Source: Leadbetterella sp035299025
GTDB taxonomy: Bacteria; Bacteroidota; Bacteroidia; Cytophagales; Spirosomataceae
Assembly: GCA_035299025.1 (NCBI GenBank)
Contig: DATGXK010000007.1
Coordinates: 1,116,001-1,180,000 of the forward strand
Reading direction: 5' to 3'
Length of the DNA: 64,000 bases
Shown: one piece after another, positions 49,619 to 59,050 of the stretch
How positions within the stretch are numbered: position 1 is the stretch's first letter
Layout: each line of letters begins with the position of its first letter
Position numbers and translations under genes: made by a program
The notes under the pieces: generated by a model
Seen by the model: only the letters and a program-made list of their open reading frames with translations
What the model was told of the DNA's origin: nothing
Database searches by the model: none

Positions 49619-50992
49619 ATGTTATCAATTTTTATCGGAATATATTTATTTGTTACCGTCCTAATTGGCTGGGTTTCGTCCAAATTTATCAAAACCTCGC
49701 AAGACTATGTGCTTGCAGGTAGAAAGATGCCCACTTTTGTAGTAGCTTCTGGTCTATTTGCTACTTGGTTTGGCTCAGAAACAGTCATGGGTGCTAGTTC
49801 GGAGTTTCTCAGCCATGGATTGATTGGGGTTATCGAAGACCCATTTGGAGCAGCTTTATGTTTGTTACTAATAGGGTTATTTTTTGCCAGACCACTCTAT
49901 AGATTGAAACTCTACACCTTTAGTGACTATTTTGGACAAAGGTTCGGCAAAAAAGTTGAAGTTATATCAGCCATCTTCATGATTCCCTCCTACTTCAGCT
50001 GGATAGCCGCCCAGTTGATTGCTTTAGCTATAATTCTTCAAGCTATTACGGGTTTACCGTTTTTTATTGGCGTTCTTATCTGTTCTTCTGTTGTTTTATT
50101 TTATACGTATGTAGGTGGCATGTGGTCTATTTCTGTAACGGATACCATCCAAACTATCCTAATTATCTCGGGATTGTTGTACCTCAGCTACTTTTTCTAC
50201 CATCAAGCCGGTGGTATGGAAAATATTCAACAAAAAGTCCCGGCCGATTTTTTCAGGATAATCCCGAAAGAAAACAACTTTCAGTCATGGATACTCTATT
50301 TCTCGGCTTGGATAACTATAGGCTGGGGCTCCATACCTCAGCAAGATGTTTTTCAAAGGGTTTTATCAGCAAAATCGGAAGAAACTGCCGTAAGGGGCTC
50401 AGTTATATCTGCCTTCATGTACCTTTCTGTGGCTTTTTTGCCATTATCTGTAGTTTTTTTTGGCTCTATATCTCATCCTGAATTGCTTAAAGCAGACAAC
50501 CAGATGTTTATCCCAGACTTGGTACTGAGTCATTCAAACATATATGTTCAGGTTTTGTTCTTCGGGGCTTTAATCTCAGCCATTCTTAGTACTTGCAGTG
50601 CAGCCATATTGGCTCCAGCCACCGTGGTAGCCGAAAATTTAATAAAACCTTACTTTGGTGAAAAGCTGTCCGACGCTGACCTTTTAAAAATAATGCGTTA
50701 TTCTACCATACTTATCACAATAGTTGCTATAGCTATGACATTCATAAAAACGAATATTTACGAACTCGTGGGCGAAGCTTCAGCACTGAGTTTGGTAGCA
50801 TTGTTTGTACCGCTAGCAGCCGGACTATATTGGAAGAAAGCCAACAAAACTGGAGCCATTTTGTCTATGATTCTCGGAACAATGTCGTGGATAGTGGCTG
50901 TAAATATAGACTTAAGTTTTCCACCAGCCATATTCGGCTTCATAGTAAGCCTTTTAGCGATGTTTTTGGGAAGTTTATTATCAAAAACGTAA
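49619..50992 (+). CDS. Sodium:solute symporter family protein
   Basis: This 457-aa integral membrane protein of the SSS family has about 12-13 predicted helices. Segments such as TSQDYVLAGRKMP after helix 1, ATWFGSETVMGASSEF, and GWGSIPQQDVFQRVLSAKS are characteristic of SSS proteins, which couple Na+ entry to uptake of sugars, amino acids or carboxylates. The substrate cannot be deduced. Its 3' end overlaps the convergent BaiN-like gene by 12 bases. Confidence 0.87.
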   Translation: MLSIFIGIYLFVTVLIGWVSSKFIKTSQDYVLAGRKMPTFVVASGLFATWFGSETVMGASSEFLSHGLIGVIEDPFGAALCLLLIGLFFARPLYRLKLYTFSDYFGQRFGKKVEVISAIFMIPSYFSWIAAQLIALAIILQAITGLPFFIGVLICSSVVLFYTYVGGMWSISVTDTIQTILIISGLLYLSYFFYHQAGGMENIQQKVPADFFRIIPKENNFQSWILYFSAWITIGWGSIPQQDVFQRVLSAKSEETAVRGSVISAFMYLSVAFLPLSVVFFGSISHPELLKADNQMFIPDLVLSHSNIYVQVLFFGALISAILSTCSAAILAPATVVAENLIKPYFGEKLSDADLLKIMRYSTILITIVAIAMTFIKTNIYELVGEASALSLVALFVPLAAGLYWKKANKTGAILSMILGTMSWIVAVNIDLSFPPAIFGFIVSLLAMFLGSLLSKT

Positions 50993-52192
50993 GGCCCGGG
51001 CAACATGCCAGCCACCCGTCCAAGCAGCTTGAAAGTTAAAACCACCTGTAACTGCATCAATGTTTAAAATTTCACCTGCAAAGAACAAGTTTTCGTGTTT
51101 TTTAGAAGAAAAAGTTTCGGGGTCTATTTCTGAAAGGTCTATTCCTCCTGCAGTGACGAATTCTTCTTTAAAAGTACTTTTGCCGTTTACATCAAACTGG
51201 GCAGAAAGTAAATTTTCTGACAAAGCCTGAAAATGCTTTTTGCCGGTCTCCGCCCATTTTTGATGCTCAGATATTCCGGCTTTTTCACAAATGTATTTCC
51301 AAAATCTAGCCGTAAGACCAAACAATGGATTGGCCAAAACATTTTTCTTTGGGTTTATTTCAAGATTTAGCCTGAATTCATTCAAAACCTTGTCTTTCTG
51401 TATTTCTGGAAGCCAATTTATAGCAATTTTAAAAACATAATCTTTGGCTTTCAGTTCTAAAGCGGCCCAAGCTGAGAGCTTTAAAATAGCCGGACCGGAT
51501 AATCCCCAATGTGTAATGAGTAAAGGACCAGACTGCTCAAAGCTAGAATTAAGAATTTTGACCGAGCAAGCTGAGAAACTTACTCCTTGTAAATCGTTAA
51601 GTTTTTCGTCTTTAATATTGAAGGTAAAAAGCGACGGAGCTTGTGGTGCTATTCTAAAATTCAAATCGGTTAGAATCTCCCAAATTCTTTTGTCGCTTCC
51701 TGTGGCTATGAGCAGATTCTTTGCAACAAAAGTCTTCTCAGAATTGGTGGAAACCTCCCAAAAACTTCCATTTTTAACAATATTCTCCACTCTTTCTGAA
51801 GTAAAGAGCTTTATCGGTTTAGATTCGTACAAAAAGCAGTCAATAATAGTTTGAGAAGAATTACTTTCTGGAAATACCCTGCCATCTTTCTCTGTTTTGA
51901 GTCGAATTCCCCGTTTTTCAAACCAGGTAAAAACATCTTTTGAGCCAAATCTTTCGAAAGGTTCTAACAAAAAGTCATGGCCTCGGGGATAATTTTTTAT
52001 TAGCTCTATAGGCTGGGTGATGGCATTTGTTACATTACATCTCCCTCCTCCCGAGACTTTTACTTTTTGCAAAACCTCACGGTTTTTCTCTAAAATAGCA
52101 ACTTTTATATTGGGAAAATTCTGAGCTGCATTGATAGCCGCAAAATAGCCTGCTGCACCACCGCCTATTACAAGAAAATCAAATTCAAGCAT
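50981..52192 (-). CDS. BaiN/HI0933-family FAD-dependent oxidoreductase
   Basis: This is a 403-aa flavoprotein of the HI0933/BaiN family. The N terminus LVIGGGAAGYFAAINAA is the dinucleotide-binding motif. The family signature LQKVKVSGGGRCNVTNA follows, along with FVTAGGIDLSEIDPETFSSK and a C-terminal FAGEILNIDAVTGGFNFQAAWTGG, cited in part. The name BaiN comes from a bile-acid enzyme, but most members have no known substrate and no bile-acid genes occur here. A lipoprotein gene lies 6 bases upstream, so they may be cotranscribed. Confidence 0.9.
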   Translation of the reverse strand: MLEFDFLVIGGGAAGYFAAINAAQNFPNIKVAILEKNREVLQKVKVSGGGRCNVTNAITQPIELIKNYPRGHDFLLEPFERFGSKDVFTWFEKRGIRLKTEKDGRVFPESNSSQTIIDCFLYESKPIKLFTSERVENIVKNGSFWEVSTNSEKTFVAKNLLIATGSDKRIWEILTDLNFRIAPQAPSLFTFNIKDEKLNDLQGVSFSACSVKILNSSFEQSGPLLITHWGLSGPAILKLSAWAALELKAKDYVFKIAINWLPEIQKDKVLNEFRLNLEINPKKNVLANPLFGLTARFWKYICEKAGISEHQKWAETGKKHFQALSENLLSAQFDVNGKSTFKEEFVTAGGIDLSEIDPETFSSKKHENLFFAGEILNIDAVTGGFNFQAAWTGGWHVARALRF

Positions 52193-52198
52193 TAATGT

Positions 52199-52693
52199 TT
52201 ACTTCACGTACTTAGTATGAAGAGTTTCTCTTTCTTCGCGAAGCAATTTAATCAAATTTTCAATTTCAGGAACGGTTTTTCCATATTCAAATGTCACTTT
52301 CTTGGTTTTATCATCAGCCGTGGTAATTTCTATCCACTCAGAACCTCCATCGGCACAGTCTGGGCAACCATAAACCTCATCAAGCTTAAAAAACTTCTCT
52401 ACTTCAATCAAATTACCGATTTTGTCTAATTTTTCTTTGGTAAGAACTTCATTGTAAGCGTATTCTTTGTTTTCCAATACGCCTGTTTCAAAATTACGCT
52501 CTTTGACTAAAAACTCCACATTTTGGCCTTTAATGGTCATTTCAGCATGACATTTACCTATACAAAAACCAAAACTCTGCCCAGACTTAATTGTTATCGT
52601 GGACAAATCTGTGCTTGATTTTGGATCAAGGTCAATAAATCCACAAGAAGAAACCAAAAATGTTGATAAAAATAGAATCAATGTATTTTTCAT
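52199..52693 (-). CDS. Lipoprotein with conserved cysteine pairs, unknown function
   Basis: This 164-aa protein has a signal peptide and lipobox (FLVSSC, Cys17), so it is probably anchored in the membrane by LspA processing. The mature part contains FGFCIGKCHAEMTI near residue 42 and YGCPDCADGG near residue 108. The two Cys pairs could form disulfides or bind metal. It resembles small Bacteroidota lipoproteins annotated with uncharacterised domains (similar to DUF6438), an assignment I make only tentatively. It is divergent from tex. Confidence 0.7.
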   Translation of the reverse strand: MKNTLILFLSTFLVSSCGFIDLDPKSSTDLSTITIKSGQSFGFCIGKCHAEMTIKGQNVEFLVKERNFETGVLENKEYAYNEVLTKEKLDKIGNLIEVEKFFKLDEVYGCPDCADGGSEWIEITTADDKTKKVTFEYGKTVPEIENLIKLLREERETLHTKYVK

Positions 52694-52830
52694 GAGATGA
52701 TCATTTTATAATTTAATATCTGTCAGGTGATTGCAAATTTCTTCAAAAATAAAGCCTTCAGAGAAACTTGTTTTCGAGAAAATCTTCTGATTTTTGTAAT
52801 GAAGACCAAAAATAAAAACAAATAGTTGGA

Positions 52831-54957
52831 ATGACCGCCAAACAAATTCAATATACGAGTGAAACACTCAAACTTAGATCATCTCAAATCACAAAAACGG
52901 TAGAATTGTTGCTCGACGGTGCCACGGTGCCGTTTATAGCCAGATATAGAAAAGAAGTAACTGAGAGCCTCGACGAGGTAGAAATATTGGATATAAAGAA
53001 GCTTCATGAAAAATTCATAGAAGCCGATAAAAGACGCGAGGCCATTCTGAAATCTATCCTGGAACAAGGAAAACTAACGCCCGAGCTCGAAAACTCCTTA
53101 AAGAATGCACTTTTTGTAAACGAATTAGAAGATATATATCTGCCATACAAGCAAAAAAAGAAAACCAGAGCAACGATAGCCATTGAGAACGGTTTAGAAC
53201 CGCTTGCAAAGATTATTTTTGGCCAGAAAGACCGAGATATAGAAAATATCGCAAAAAAGTATATTTCTGACAAAGTAAAAAATACGGCTGAAGCACTGGC
53301 TGGAGCCAGAGACATCATAGCAGAATGGATAAATGAGGACATAAATGCTCGAAATAAGATAAGAACTGTCTTTGAAAAGAGCGGAATCTTGACTTCAAAA
53401 CTCAAAAAAGGAAAAGAAACGGAGGCGGCCAAATATAAAGACTATTTCGACTATTCAGAAGCTGGTCGTACCATCCCTTCACACAGATATTTGGCCATAA
53501 AAAGAGGCGAAGAAGAGGGATTTCTGAAAGTGAGTATTGATATCGAGCTTCAATATGCGATTGATTTGCTAGAAAGAATTTATTTACAAGGCTTTATAGA
53601 ACCTAAACAGCAAGTTGGTTTAGCTATTGAAGATTCTCTCAAAAGACTTCTCTTACCCAGCCTAGAGAAAGAGTTTGACAATAAACTGAAAGAAAAGGCC
53701 GATTTGGCGGCGATTCAGATATTCACTGGAAATTTACGACAACTGCTACTTTCAGCTCCATTGGGCCAAAAAAGGGTTTTGTCGATTGACCCGGGAATTC
53801 GGACAGGTTGCAAAACTGTAGTTTTGAACGAATTGGGTGATTTAATAGAAGATTTGGTCATTTTTCCACAAACAAAACAGCAAGAATCGGCTGCAATTAT
53901 AAGATCATTAATTGAAAAACATAAAATTGAGGCCATCGCCATCGGAAATGGTACTGCAAGCAGAGAGACTGAAAGTTTTGTAAAAAATGCACTGTCGAGC
54001 TTTGATAAAGGAAAATCTGTGATGACCGTGGTGGTTTCTGAACAAGGGGCATCGATTTATTCGGCCTCCGATATCGCTCGTGAAGAGTTTCCAAATAAAG
54101 ACTTGACGGTCAGAGGAGCAGTTTCTATCGGACGAAGATTGATGGATCCATTGGCTGAATTGGTAAAAATTGATCCAAAATCCATAGGAGTTGGGCAATA
54201 TCAACACGATGTTGATCAAAAAAACCTAAAAGAATCGTTAGATGTCACGGTGGAATCTTGTGTAAACCTTGTAGGTGTAGAATTAAATACTGCGAGTAAA
54301 CATTTGTTGAGTTATGTGTCAGGCATCGGACCTTCTATTGCTCAAAATATCATTGATTATAGAACCAAAAATGGTAAGTTCAAAAGCAGAAAAGAGCTAA
54401 AACTAGTGCCTAGGCTCGGTGAAAAGGCATTTGAACAGGCTGCAGGATTTCTCCGTATTCATGGGGCTGAAAATCCGCTGGATAATTCTGCGGTTCACCC
54501 AGAAAGTTATCATTTGGTTGAAAAAATGGCCAAAAACCTAAACACCACTTTGAAACAATTGATTGAAAATCATAATCTTCAAAAAAGTATTGATCCAAAA
54601 CAATATGTAACAAAAGAAGTTGGATTACCAACCCTTAATGACATTCTGAATGAACTCAAGAAGCCAGGTCGTGACCCACGAGAACAATTGGAAAGCTTTG
54701 AGTTTGGAAATGTAAATGACATTAAAGATTTGACTGCCAACATGGTTTTGCCAGGAATAGTGACCAACATAACCGCTTTCGGATGTTTTGTAGATATTGG
54801 CGTTCACCAAGATGGCCTAGTTCATTTATCCAATATGGCCAATAGATTTATAAAAGACCCCAACGAGGTGGTAAAAGTGCATCAAAAAGTCATGGTAAAA
54901 GTTATAGAGGTAGATGTACAAAGAAAAAGAATTGCTTTGAGCATGAAGGAGGTCTAA
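52831..54957 (+). CDS. tex: Tex-family RNA-binding transcription accessory protein
   Basis: Tex-like proteins act in transcription and RNA metabolism and are related to eukaryotic Spt6. The 708-aa protein has the order expected. An N-terminal helical part carries VPFIARYRKEVTESLDE. A YqgF/RNase H-like domain has VLSIDPGIRTGCKTVVLNELG near residue 320. Helix-hairpin-helix modules include YVSGIGPSIAQNIIDYR. A C-terminal S1 domain starts at about residue 640 (GCFVDIGVHQDGLVHLSNMA). Its stop codon overlaps that of the convergent Sua5-like gene by 4 bases. Confidence 0.95.
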   Translation: MTAKQIQYTSETLKLRSSQITKTVELLLDGATVPFIARYRKEVTESLDEVEILDIKKLHEKFIEADKRREAILKSILEQGKLTPELENSLKNALFVNELEDIYLPYKQKKKTRATIAIENGLEPLAKIIFGQKDRDIENIAKKYISDKVKNTAEALAGARDIIAEWINEDINARNKIRTVFEKSGILTSKLKKGKETEAAKYKDYFDYSEAGRTIPSHRYLAIKRGEEEGFLKVSIDIELQYAIDLLERIYLQGFIEPKQQVGLAIEDSLKRLLLPSLEKEFDNKLKEKADLAAIQIFTGNLRQLLLSAPLGQKRVLSIDPGIRTGCKTVVLNELGDLIEDLVIFPQTKQQESAAIIRSLIEKHKIEAIAIGNGTASRETESFVKNALSSFDKGKSVMTVVVSEQGASIYSASDIAREEFPNKDLTVRGAVSIGRRLMDPLAELVKIDPKSIGVGQYQHDVDQKNLKESLDVTVESCVNLVGVELNTASKHLLSYVSGIGPSIAQNIIDYRTKNGKFKSRKELKLVPRLGEKAFEQAAGFLRIHGAENPLDNSAVHPESYHLVEKMAKNLNTTLKQLIENHNLQKSIDPKQYVTKEVGLPTLNDILNELKKPGRDPREQLESFEFGNVNDIKDLTANMVLPGIVTNITAFGCFVDIGVHQDGLVHLSNMANRFIKDPNEVVKVHQKVMVKVIEVDVQRKRIALSMKEV

Positions 54958-55583
54958 ATATCGCCTACATCCCCCAAACCTTCTCTAAGTACATGAATGT
55001 TTGAACTTTCGGTGGCATCAACTACAGTGGACGGAATTACGCCACACCAACCAGCGTCTACTATCATGTCTACTTTGTGTTGATTTTGGTCAAATAGTAA
55101 TTCTATTTCATTCGGATACTCAACAATGTCGTCAATATCGTCTTTCACCGAAGTTGTGATGATGGGGTGACCGAGCTTTTGAATAATCAGATTGGGCACT
55201 TTGTGGTCAGGAACCCTAATTCCGATAGTTTTTCTGTTTGTTTGAAGAATCTTGGGCAAATCGCCTGTAGAGGGCATAATGAATGTAAAAGGCCCTGGAA
55301 GAAGCCTTTTCATAAGCCTAAAGGCCTCATTGGAGACTTTAGCGTAGGTTGAAATATCTCTTAAATCACTACAAACAATCGAGAATTTATTCTGACTTGG
55401 CTTTATGTTTTTGAGTTTACAAAGTTTTTCTACAGCCTTCACATTGCTCGAATCACAGCCCATGGAATAAACCGTATCGGTGGGATAAATAATTACCCCA
55501 CCGTTTTTTAAACAGTTCACTATCTTATCTATAACCCTGTCGTCAGGATTATCAGGAAATACCTCTACTAATTCAGCGGCCAT
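54954..55583 (-). CDS. Sua5/YciO/YrdC-family L-threonylcarbamoyladenylate synthase-like protein
   Basis: This 209-aa protein belongs to the TsaC/Sua5 superfamily, whose members make threonylcarbamoyl-AMP for the t6A37 tRNA modification. It starts with GGVIIYPTDTVYSMGCD and continues with KFSIVCSDLRDISTYA, RLLPGPFTFIMP, and IGIRVPDHKVPNLI. The segment after Leu-Cys (KNIKPSQNKF) lacks the KRR-type motif of true TsaC and looks closer to YciO, whose activity is weak or uncertain. I therefore give no symbol. It lies one base downstream of the M20 amidohydrolase gene. Confidence 0.85.
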   Translation of the reverse strand: MAAELVEVFPDNPDDRVIDKIVNCLKNGGVIIYPTDTVYSMGCDSSNVKAVEKLCKLKNIKPSQNKFSIVCSDLRDISTYAKVSNEAFRLMKRLLPGPFTFIMPSTGDLPKILQTNRKTIGIRVPDHKVPNLIIQKLGHPIITTSVKDDIDDIVEYPNEIELLFDQNQHKVDMIVDAGWCGVIPSTVVDATESSNIHVLREGLGDVGDI

Positions 55584-56930
55584 TTATTTTGTTTTTTTCT
55601 TACCAGCTGAGGTTGTTACAGGAGCTGGATTTTTAAGAGCAGGATAATTGAAAATCAAATTACAAAATGTTTTAACCCCAACCGTAAAACCCGACTCATC
55701 TAAATAAAAGTCTGGTGTGTGATGTGGAGCAGCCTCACTCGAAGTCTTCTTTGGATCCATTCCTCCTAAAAAGAAGAAAAACCCAGGTACTTTTTCTTGA
55801 AAATAGCTAAAATCTTCGGCTCCCATGGCTGTAGGAACTTCTTTCACCATACTTTTTCCAGCCGATTCGTACAAGGTCGGAATCATCATGTTGGTTAATT
55901 CAACATCATTAATAGTTACAGGATAACCGTTGACGATATCCACATCTACCTCACAACCAGCACCTTCACCAATACTTTTGGCTATGGCTGCTATTCTTTT
56001 ATGTACCAATATCCTTTGCTCCCTTCCCAAAGTTCTGATAGTACCAATCATCTTTACCTCTTCCGGAATAATATTGTGTCTGATACCTCCATGAATAGCC
56101 CCAACAGTTACCACAGCGGGTGCCTCAGTAAGCTTTACGCTTCTCGAAACAATAGTCTGGAGACCCATAACTATTTGCGAAGCCGTAACTATTGGGTCAA
56201 TTCCTTCCCAAGGATAAGCCCCGTGTGTTTGTTTCCCTTTAATCTTGATGTTGAGCTCATCTACGGCAGCCATAACCGGACCCGGTTTATAAGCAATCAT
56301 TCCAGCAGGTGTTTGAGAGTTGATATGTAATCCAAAGGCCACATCCACTTTAGGATTTTCCAAAACACCAGCTTTTATCATTCCATCCGCTCCAAAAGCT
56401 ATGTTTTTGTCTGTAACACCTTCTTCAGCTGGCTGAAAAACAAATTTTACTGTTCCGGCGATTTGGTCTTTCATACTAGCCAAAACCGATGCTGTTCCCA
56501 TCAAAATGGCCACATGGCTATCGTGTCCACAAGCGTGCATAACACCAGTAGTTTGTTCATTATAAGTTACTTTAACGTTAGACTTAAATGGAACATCTAC
56601 TCTTTCGGTAACAGGCAAGCCATCCATATCTGCTCTCAATAGAATTACTGGACCTGGTTTTCCGCCTTTAAGAACACCTACAACACCCGTAAAAGCTACG
56701 TTTTCTGTAACTTCGATGCCCAGTGACCTCAGGTGATCAGCAACAATTTTTGCCGTTCTAAATTCCTGATTTCCAAGCTCTGGATGCTCGTGAAAATCTC
56801 TACGCCAAGCGATTACTTTTGGCTCAATTTCTTTAGACTTGAGTTCAATGATTTGTTTAATGTTGGTTTGAGCAACAATTTGAGTCTGAGACAAGCCCAA
56901 TAATAAGGATAGGGTTAGGAGTTTTTTCAT
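55584..56930 (-). CDS. M20-family amidohydrolase, secreted
   Basis: This 448-aa protein has a Sec signal (residues 1-20, TQIVAQ), so it acts outside the cytoplasm. The M20D amidohydrolase core is clear: WRRDFHEHPELGNQEF, ILLRADMDGLPVTE, MHACGHDSHVAILMG with metal-binding Cys and His, FVFQPAEEGV with the catalytic Glu, and MGAEDFSYFQEKVPG near the C terminus. Relatives hydrolyse N-acyl amino acids or hippurate-like amides. The substrate is unknown. The gene sits between the glycerophosphodiesterase and the Sua5-like gene with gaps of 3 and 0 bases, suggesting one transcript. Confidence 0.92.
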   Translation of the reverse strand: MKKLLTLSLLLGLSQTQIVAQTNIKQIIELKSKEIEPKVIAWRRDFHEHPELGNQEFRTAKIVADHLRSLGIEVTENVAFTGVVGVLKGGKPGPVILLRADMDGLPVTERVDVPFKSNVKVTYNEQTTGVMHACGHDSHVAILMGTASVLASMKDQIAGTVKFVFQPAEEGVTDKNIAFGADGMIKAGVLENPKVDVAFGLHINSQTPAGMIAYKPGPVMAAVDELNIKIKGKQTHGAYPWEGIDPIVTASQIVMGLQTIVSRSVKLTEAPAVVTVGAIHGGIRHNIIPEEVKMIGTIRTLGREQRILVHKRIAAIAKSIGEGAGCEVDVDIVNGYPVTINDVELTNMMIPTLYESAGKSMVKEVPTAMGAEDFSYFQEKVPGFFFFLGGMDPKKTSSEAAPHHTPDFYLDESGFTVGVKTFCNLIFNYPALKNPAPVTTSAGKKKTK

Positions 56931-56933
56931 TAT

Positions 56934-57806
56934 TTATAGTTTGTTTATTATTTCGTTTACAGCTTCCGGGCGATCTGTTGCCAAAATATCTACACCTTGA
57001 TCGATAAATGTTTTGTAAAAATCATTCCCTCTCGCGGCAGCTTTTTTATCCAAATTGCCTAATACACCCAAGATACACATAATACCTTTCTTATGCAAAA
57101 AATCAACAAGCTCCGATTTGGGTTCTCTGGTTCCTATAAAAGCCAACATATTTTTGTCTGGAATACCAGCATCATGAAGACGCTCATAGTCAGACACTTG
57201 CATGATACTTACAGAAATCAATAGATTAGGATTTAATTTATATACCTCGATAGCCTCATTGGCATTGTAGGTAATAATCAAGGCATAATTTTCGGCATTC
57301 AATTTTTCAACCATTTCAACTACTTTTCTGTAAGGTGTGGTTTTCTTTACATCAAGCGTGAAAATTACTTTATTTTTACCCCATTTGAGGGTATTCTCCA
57401 AAGTTGGTATTTTGAAATTAGTTACATTTCCATAATTGTCCTTCAATTTAAGTTTCTGCACGGTCTCGAAAGTATTATTCACCACCAAATCACTTCCTGT
57501 CGAAGTTCGATCCAATGACTTATCGTGCATCAAAACCATCACTGAATCTTTTGTCATTTCTACATCACACTCAATCAAACAGGGCATTTTTTTTGAAATG
57601 TAATCAAAAGACTCTAAGCAGTTTTCCGGTAAACCTTTCAATTCACCACCACCACGATGCACCGAAATCATAGTCTTTTTGGAGCTGTCATATTTGAAAA
57701 AATCAAAAATAGAACTCGGTATAACCGTGTAATTTTTGTTAATCTGAGAAGTTTTACACGAAAACCCAATAAAAACCAAGAAAATCAAGAACAGTTTTTT
57801 GTTCAT
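56934..57806 (-). CDS. Glycerophosphodiester phosphodiesterase family lipoprotein
   Basis: GDPD-family proteins hydrolyse deacylated phospholipids to glycerol 3-phosphate and alcohols. From ATG 57806 the 290-aa product begins MNKKLFLIFLVFIGFSCKTS, with a lipobox Cys at residue 17. It then shows ISVHRGGGELKGLPENCLESF, LIECDVEMTKDSVMVLMHDKSLDRTS cited in part, and a TIM-barrel remainder ending LATDRPEAV. I reject the longer frame from 57899, because a perfect minus-strand -7 box (TAAATTTG, 57844-57837) lies inside it, just upstream of the chosen start. Confidence 0.9.
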   Translation of the reverse strand: MNKKLFLIFLVFIGFSCKTSQINKNYTVIPSSIFDFFKYDSSKKTMISVHRGGGELKGLPENCLESFDYISKKMPCLIECDVEMTKDSVMVLMHDKSLDRTSTGSDLVVNNTFETVQKLKLKDNYGNVTNFKIPTLENTLKWGKNKVIFTLDVKKTTPYRKVVEMVEKLNAENYALIITYNANEAIEVYKLNPNLLISVSIMQVSDYERLHDAGIPDKNMLAFIGTREPKSELVDFLHKKGIMCILGVLGNLDKKAAARGNDFYKTFIDQGVDILATDRPEAVNEIINKL

Positions 57807-57836
57807 TATTGCTGAAGTACGGTAAAAATGTATCAA

Positions 57837-57844
57837 CAAATTTA
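57837..57844 (-). promoter_or_regulatory. Promoter -7 element of the glycerophosphodiesterase unit
   Basis: On the minus strand this reads TAAATTTG, an exact TAnnTTTG match 30 bases before the chosen start codon. A TTTTG at 57872-57868 is 23 bases upstream, slightly beyond ideal spacing. Confidence 0.5.
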
Positions 57845-57958
57845 GGCAAATCAGGTCGGTTTTATCGCAAAAGCGTCTAAAAAAACACTGTAATGACAAA
57901 AAAGTGAAGGTTTACCGAATATTTTCTGATTATTTTTTTAGATTACAAAATAATTTCT

Positions 57959-57966
57959 TAATTTTG
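57959..57966 (+). promoter_or_regulatory. Promoter -7 element of rpsT
   Basis: TAATTTTG, followed by CACTCCA, gives the same 15-base string found at the rpsP promoter. It lies 45 bases before the rpsT start codon. Confidence 0.6.
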
Positions 57967-58011
57967 CACTCCAGAAAAATAGGCAAATAAGAATTAAAGT
58001 AAAATATTTCA

Positions 58012-58269
58012 ATGGCAAATCATAAGTCAGCATTAAAGAGAATTAGATCAAACGAGGCTAAGCGTTTAAGAAATCGTTACCAACACAAAACTACAAGAAC
58101 TGCTATCAGAAAATTGAGAGCTTCTAAAGATGCTGTTGAGGCTTCTGCTCTTTTGAAGGCGGTTTCATCTATGGTTGATAAATTGGCTCGTAAGAATGTA
58201 ATTCACAAAAATAAGGCGGCCAACCTTAAGTCTTCATTGACTAAGCACGTAAATGCTTTGGCAGCTTAA
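58012..58269 (+). CDS. rpsT: 30S ribosomal protein S20
   Basis: S20 binds 16S rRNA at the bottom of the small-subunit body. The 85-aa, strongly basic, all-helical protein has the family pattern MANHKSALKRIRSNEAKRLRN cited in part, TTRTAIRKLRA, and ending IHKNKAANLKSSLTKHVNAL. Length is standard. It is monocistronic with its own promoter and terminator. Confidence 0.96.
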   Translation: MANHKSALKRIRSNEAKRLRNRYQHKTTRTAIRKLRASKDAVEASALLKAVSSMVDKLARKNVIHKNKAANLKSSLTKHVNALAA

Positions 58270-58295
58270 TTTTTAGAAAAATATCTTTTTTGAGG

Positions 58296-58323
58296 GGTTG
58301 ACTTTTTAAGTCAACCTTTTTTT
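58296..58323 (+). terminator. Terminator after rpsT
   Basis: GGTTGACTT (58296-58304) pairs with AAGTCAACC (58308-58316) around a 3-base loop, followed by seven T residues. Confidence 0.92.
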
Positions 58324-58354
58324 GTTTAGTTTTATTCGAAAAATAAGAACACAA

Positions 58355-59050
58355 ATGTCATACAACGTAAAATCCGGAATAAAAGCTTGGGCAGAAGATG
58401 ACAGACCTCGTGAGAAACTAATCACTAAAGGCAAAGCGAGCCTTTCGGATGCCGAATTGATAGCCATTCTTATTGGAATGGGCACACGCGAAATGTCTGC
58501 AGTCGAACTTTCGAAATTAATTTTGCAATCTACAGGAAATAACCTAAACGAATTGGCAAAAATGGGAGTAGCAGAGCTGATGAAATTTAAAGGAATTGGA
58601 GAAGCAAAGGCCATCAGTATAGTAGCCGCAATGGAGCTCGCTCGCCGAAGAAAAGATAGTGATCCCCTAAAAAAAGATAAAATAAAATACTCTAAAGAAG
58701 CCTATAATATCCTGAAACCATTCATGATGGACCTAGACCATGAGCAATTCTGGATAATTTGCCTCAATAGAAGCCAAGAGGTGGTGAAAATAATCCAAAT
58801 AAGTACTGGTGGTGTAACCGGCACTATAGCGGACCCAAAAATTATTTTTAAACATGCATTGGAGCACCTATCAAGTTGTATTATTTTGAGTCATAATCAT
58901 CCAAGTGGAAATACAAACCCAAGCCAAGCAGATATTACTTTGACGAAGCAATTGAGCGAGGGAGCGAGACTCCTAGATATGACACTTTCTGACCATATCA
59001 TTTTCACAAACAACGGGTATTTTAGCTTTGCCGATCAAAACATGCTTTAA
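58355..59050 (+). CDS. radC: RadC/JAB-domain DNA repair-associated protein
   Basis: This is a RadC-family protein with an N-terminal helix-hairpin-helix part (AKMGVAELMKFKGIGEAKAI) and a C-terminal JAB/MPN metalloprotease-like domain. The latter has the complete metal motif SHNHPSGNTNPSQAD near residue 185. Despite the name, a direct repair role is not established. I use ATG 58355 (231 aa, MSYNVKSGIKAWAEDDRPRE). The longer TTG start at 58322 lies within the T run of the rpsT terminator. The rhodanese gene follows with no gap. Confidence 0.93.
   Translation: MSYNVKSGIKAWAEDDRPREKLITKGKASLSDAELIAILIGMGTREMSAVELSKLILQSTGNNLNELAKMGVAELMKFKGIGEAKAISIVAAMELARRRKDSDPLKKDKIKYSKEAYNILKPFMMDLDHEQFWIICLNRSQEVVKIIQISTGGVTGTIADPKIIFKHALEHLSSCIILSHNHPSGNTNPSQADITLTKQLSEGARLLDMTLSDHIIFTNNGYFSFADQNML

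Noticed and set aside
57807..57899. N-terminal extension of the glycerophosphodiesterase
   Set aside because: It would hide the lipoprotein signal peptide and contains the promoter box at 57837-57844.
58322..58354. TTG start adding 11 residues to RadC
   Set aside because: The codon lies in the T run of the rpsT terminator; ATG 58355 gives the normal RadC N terminus.
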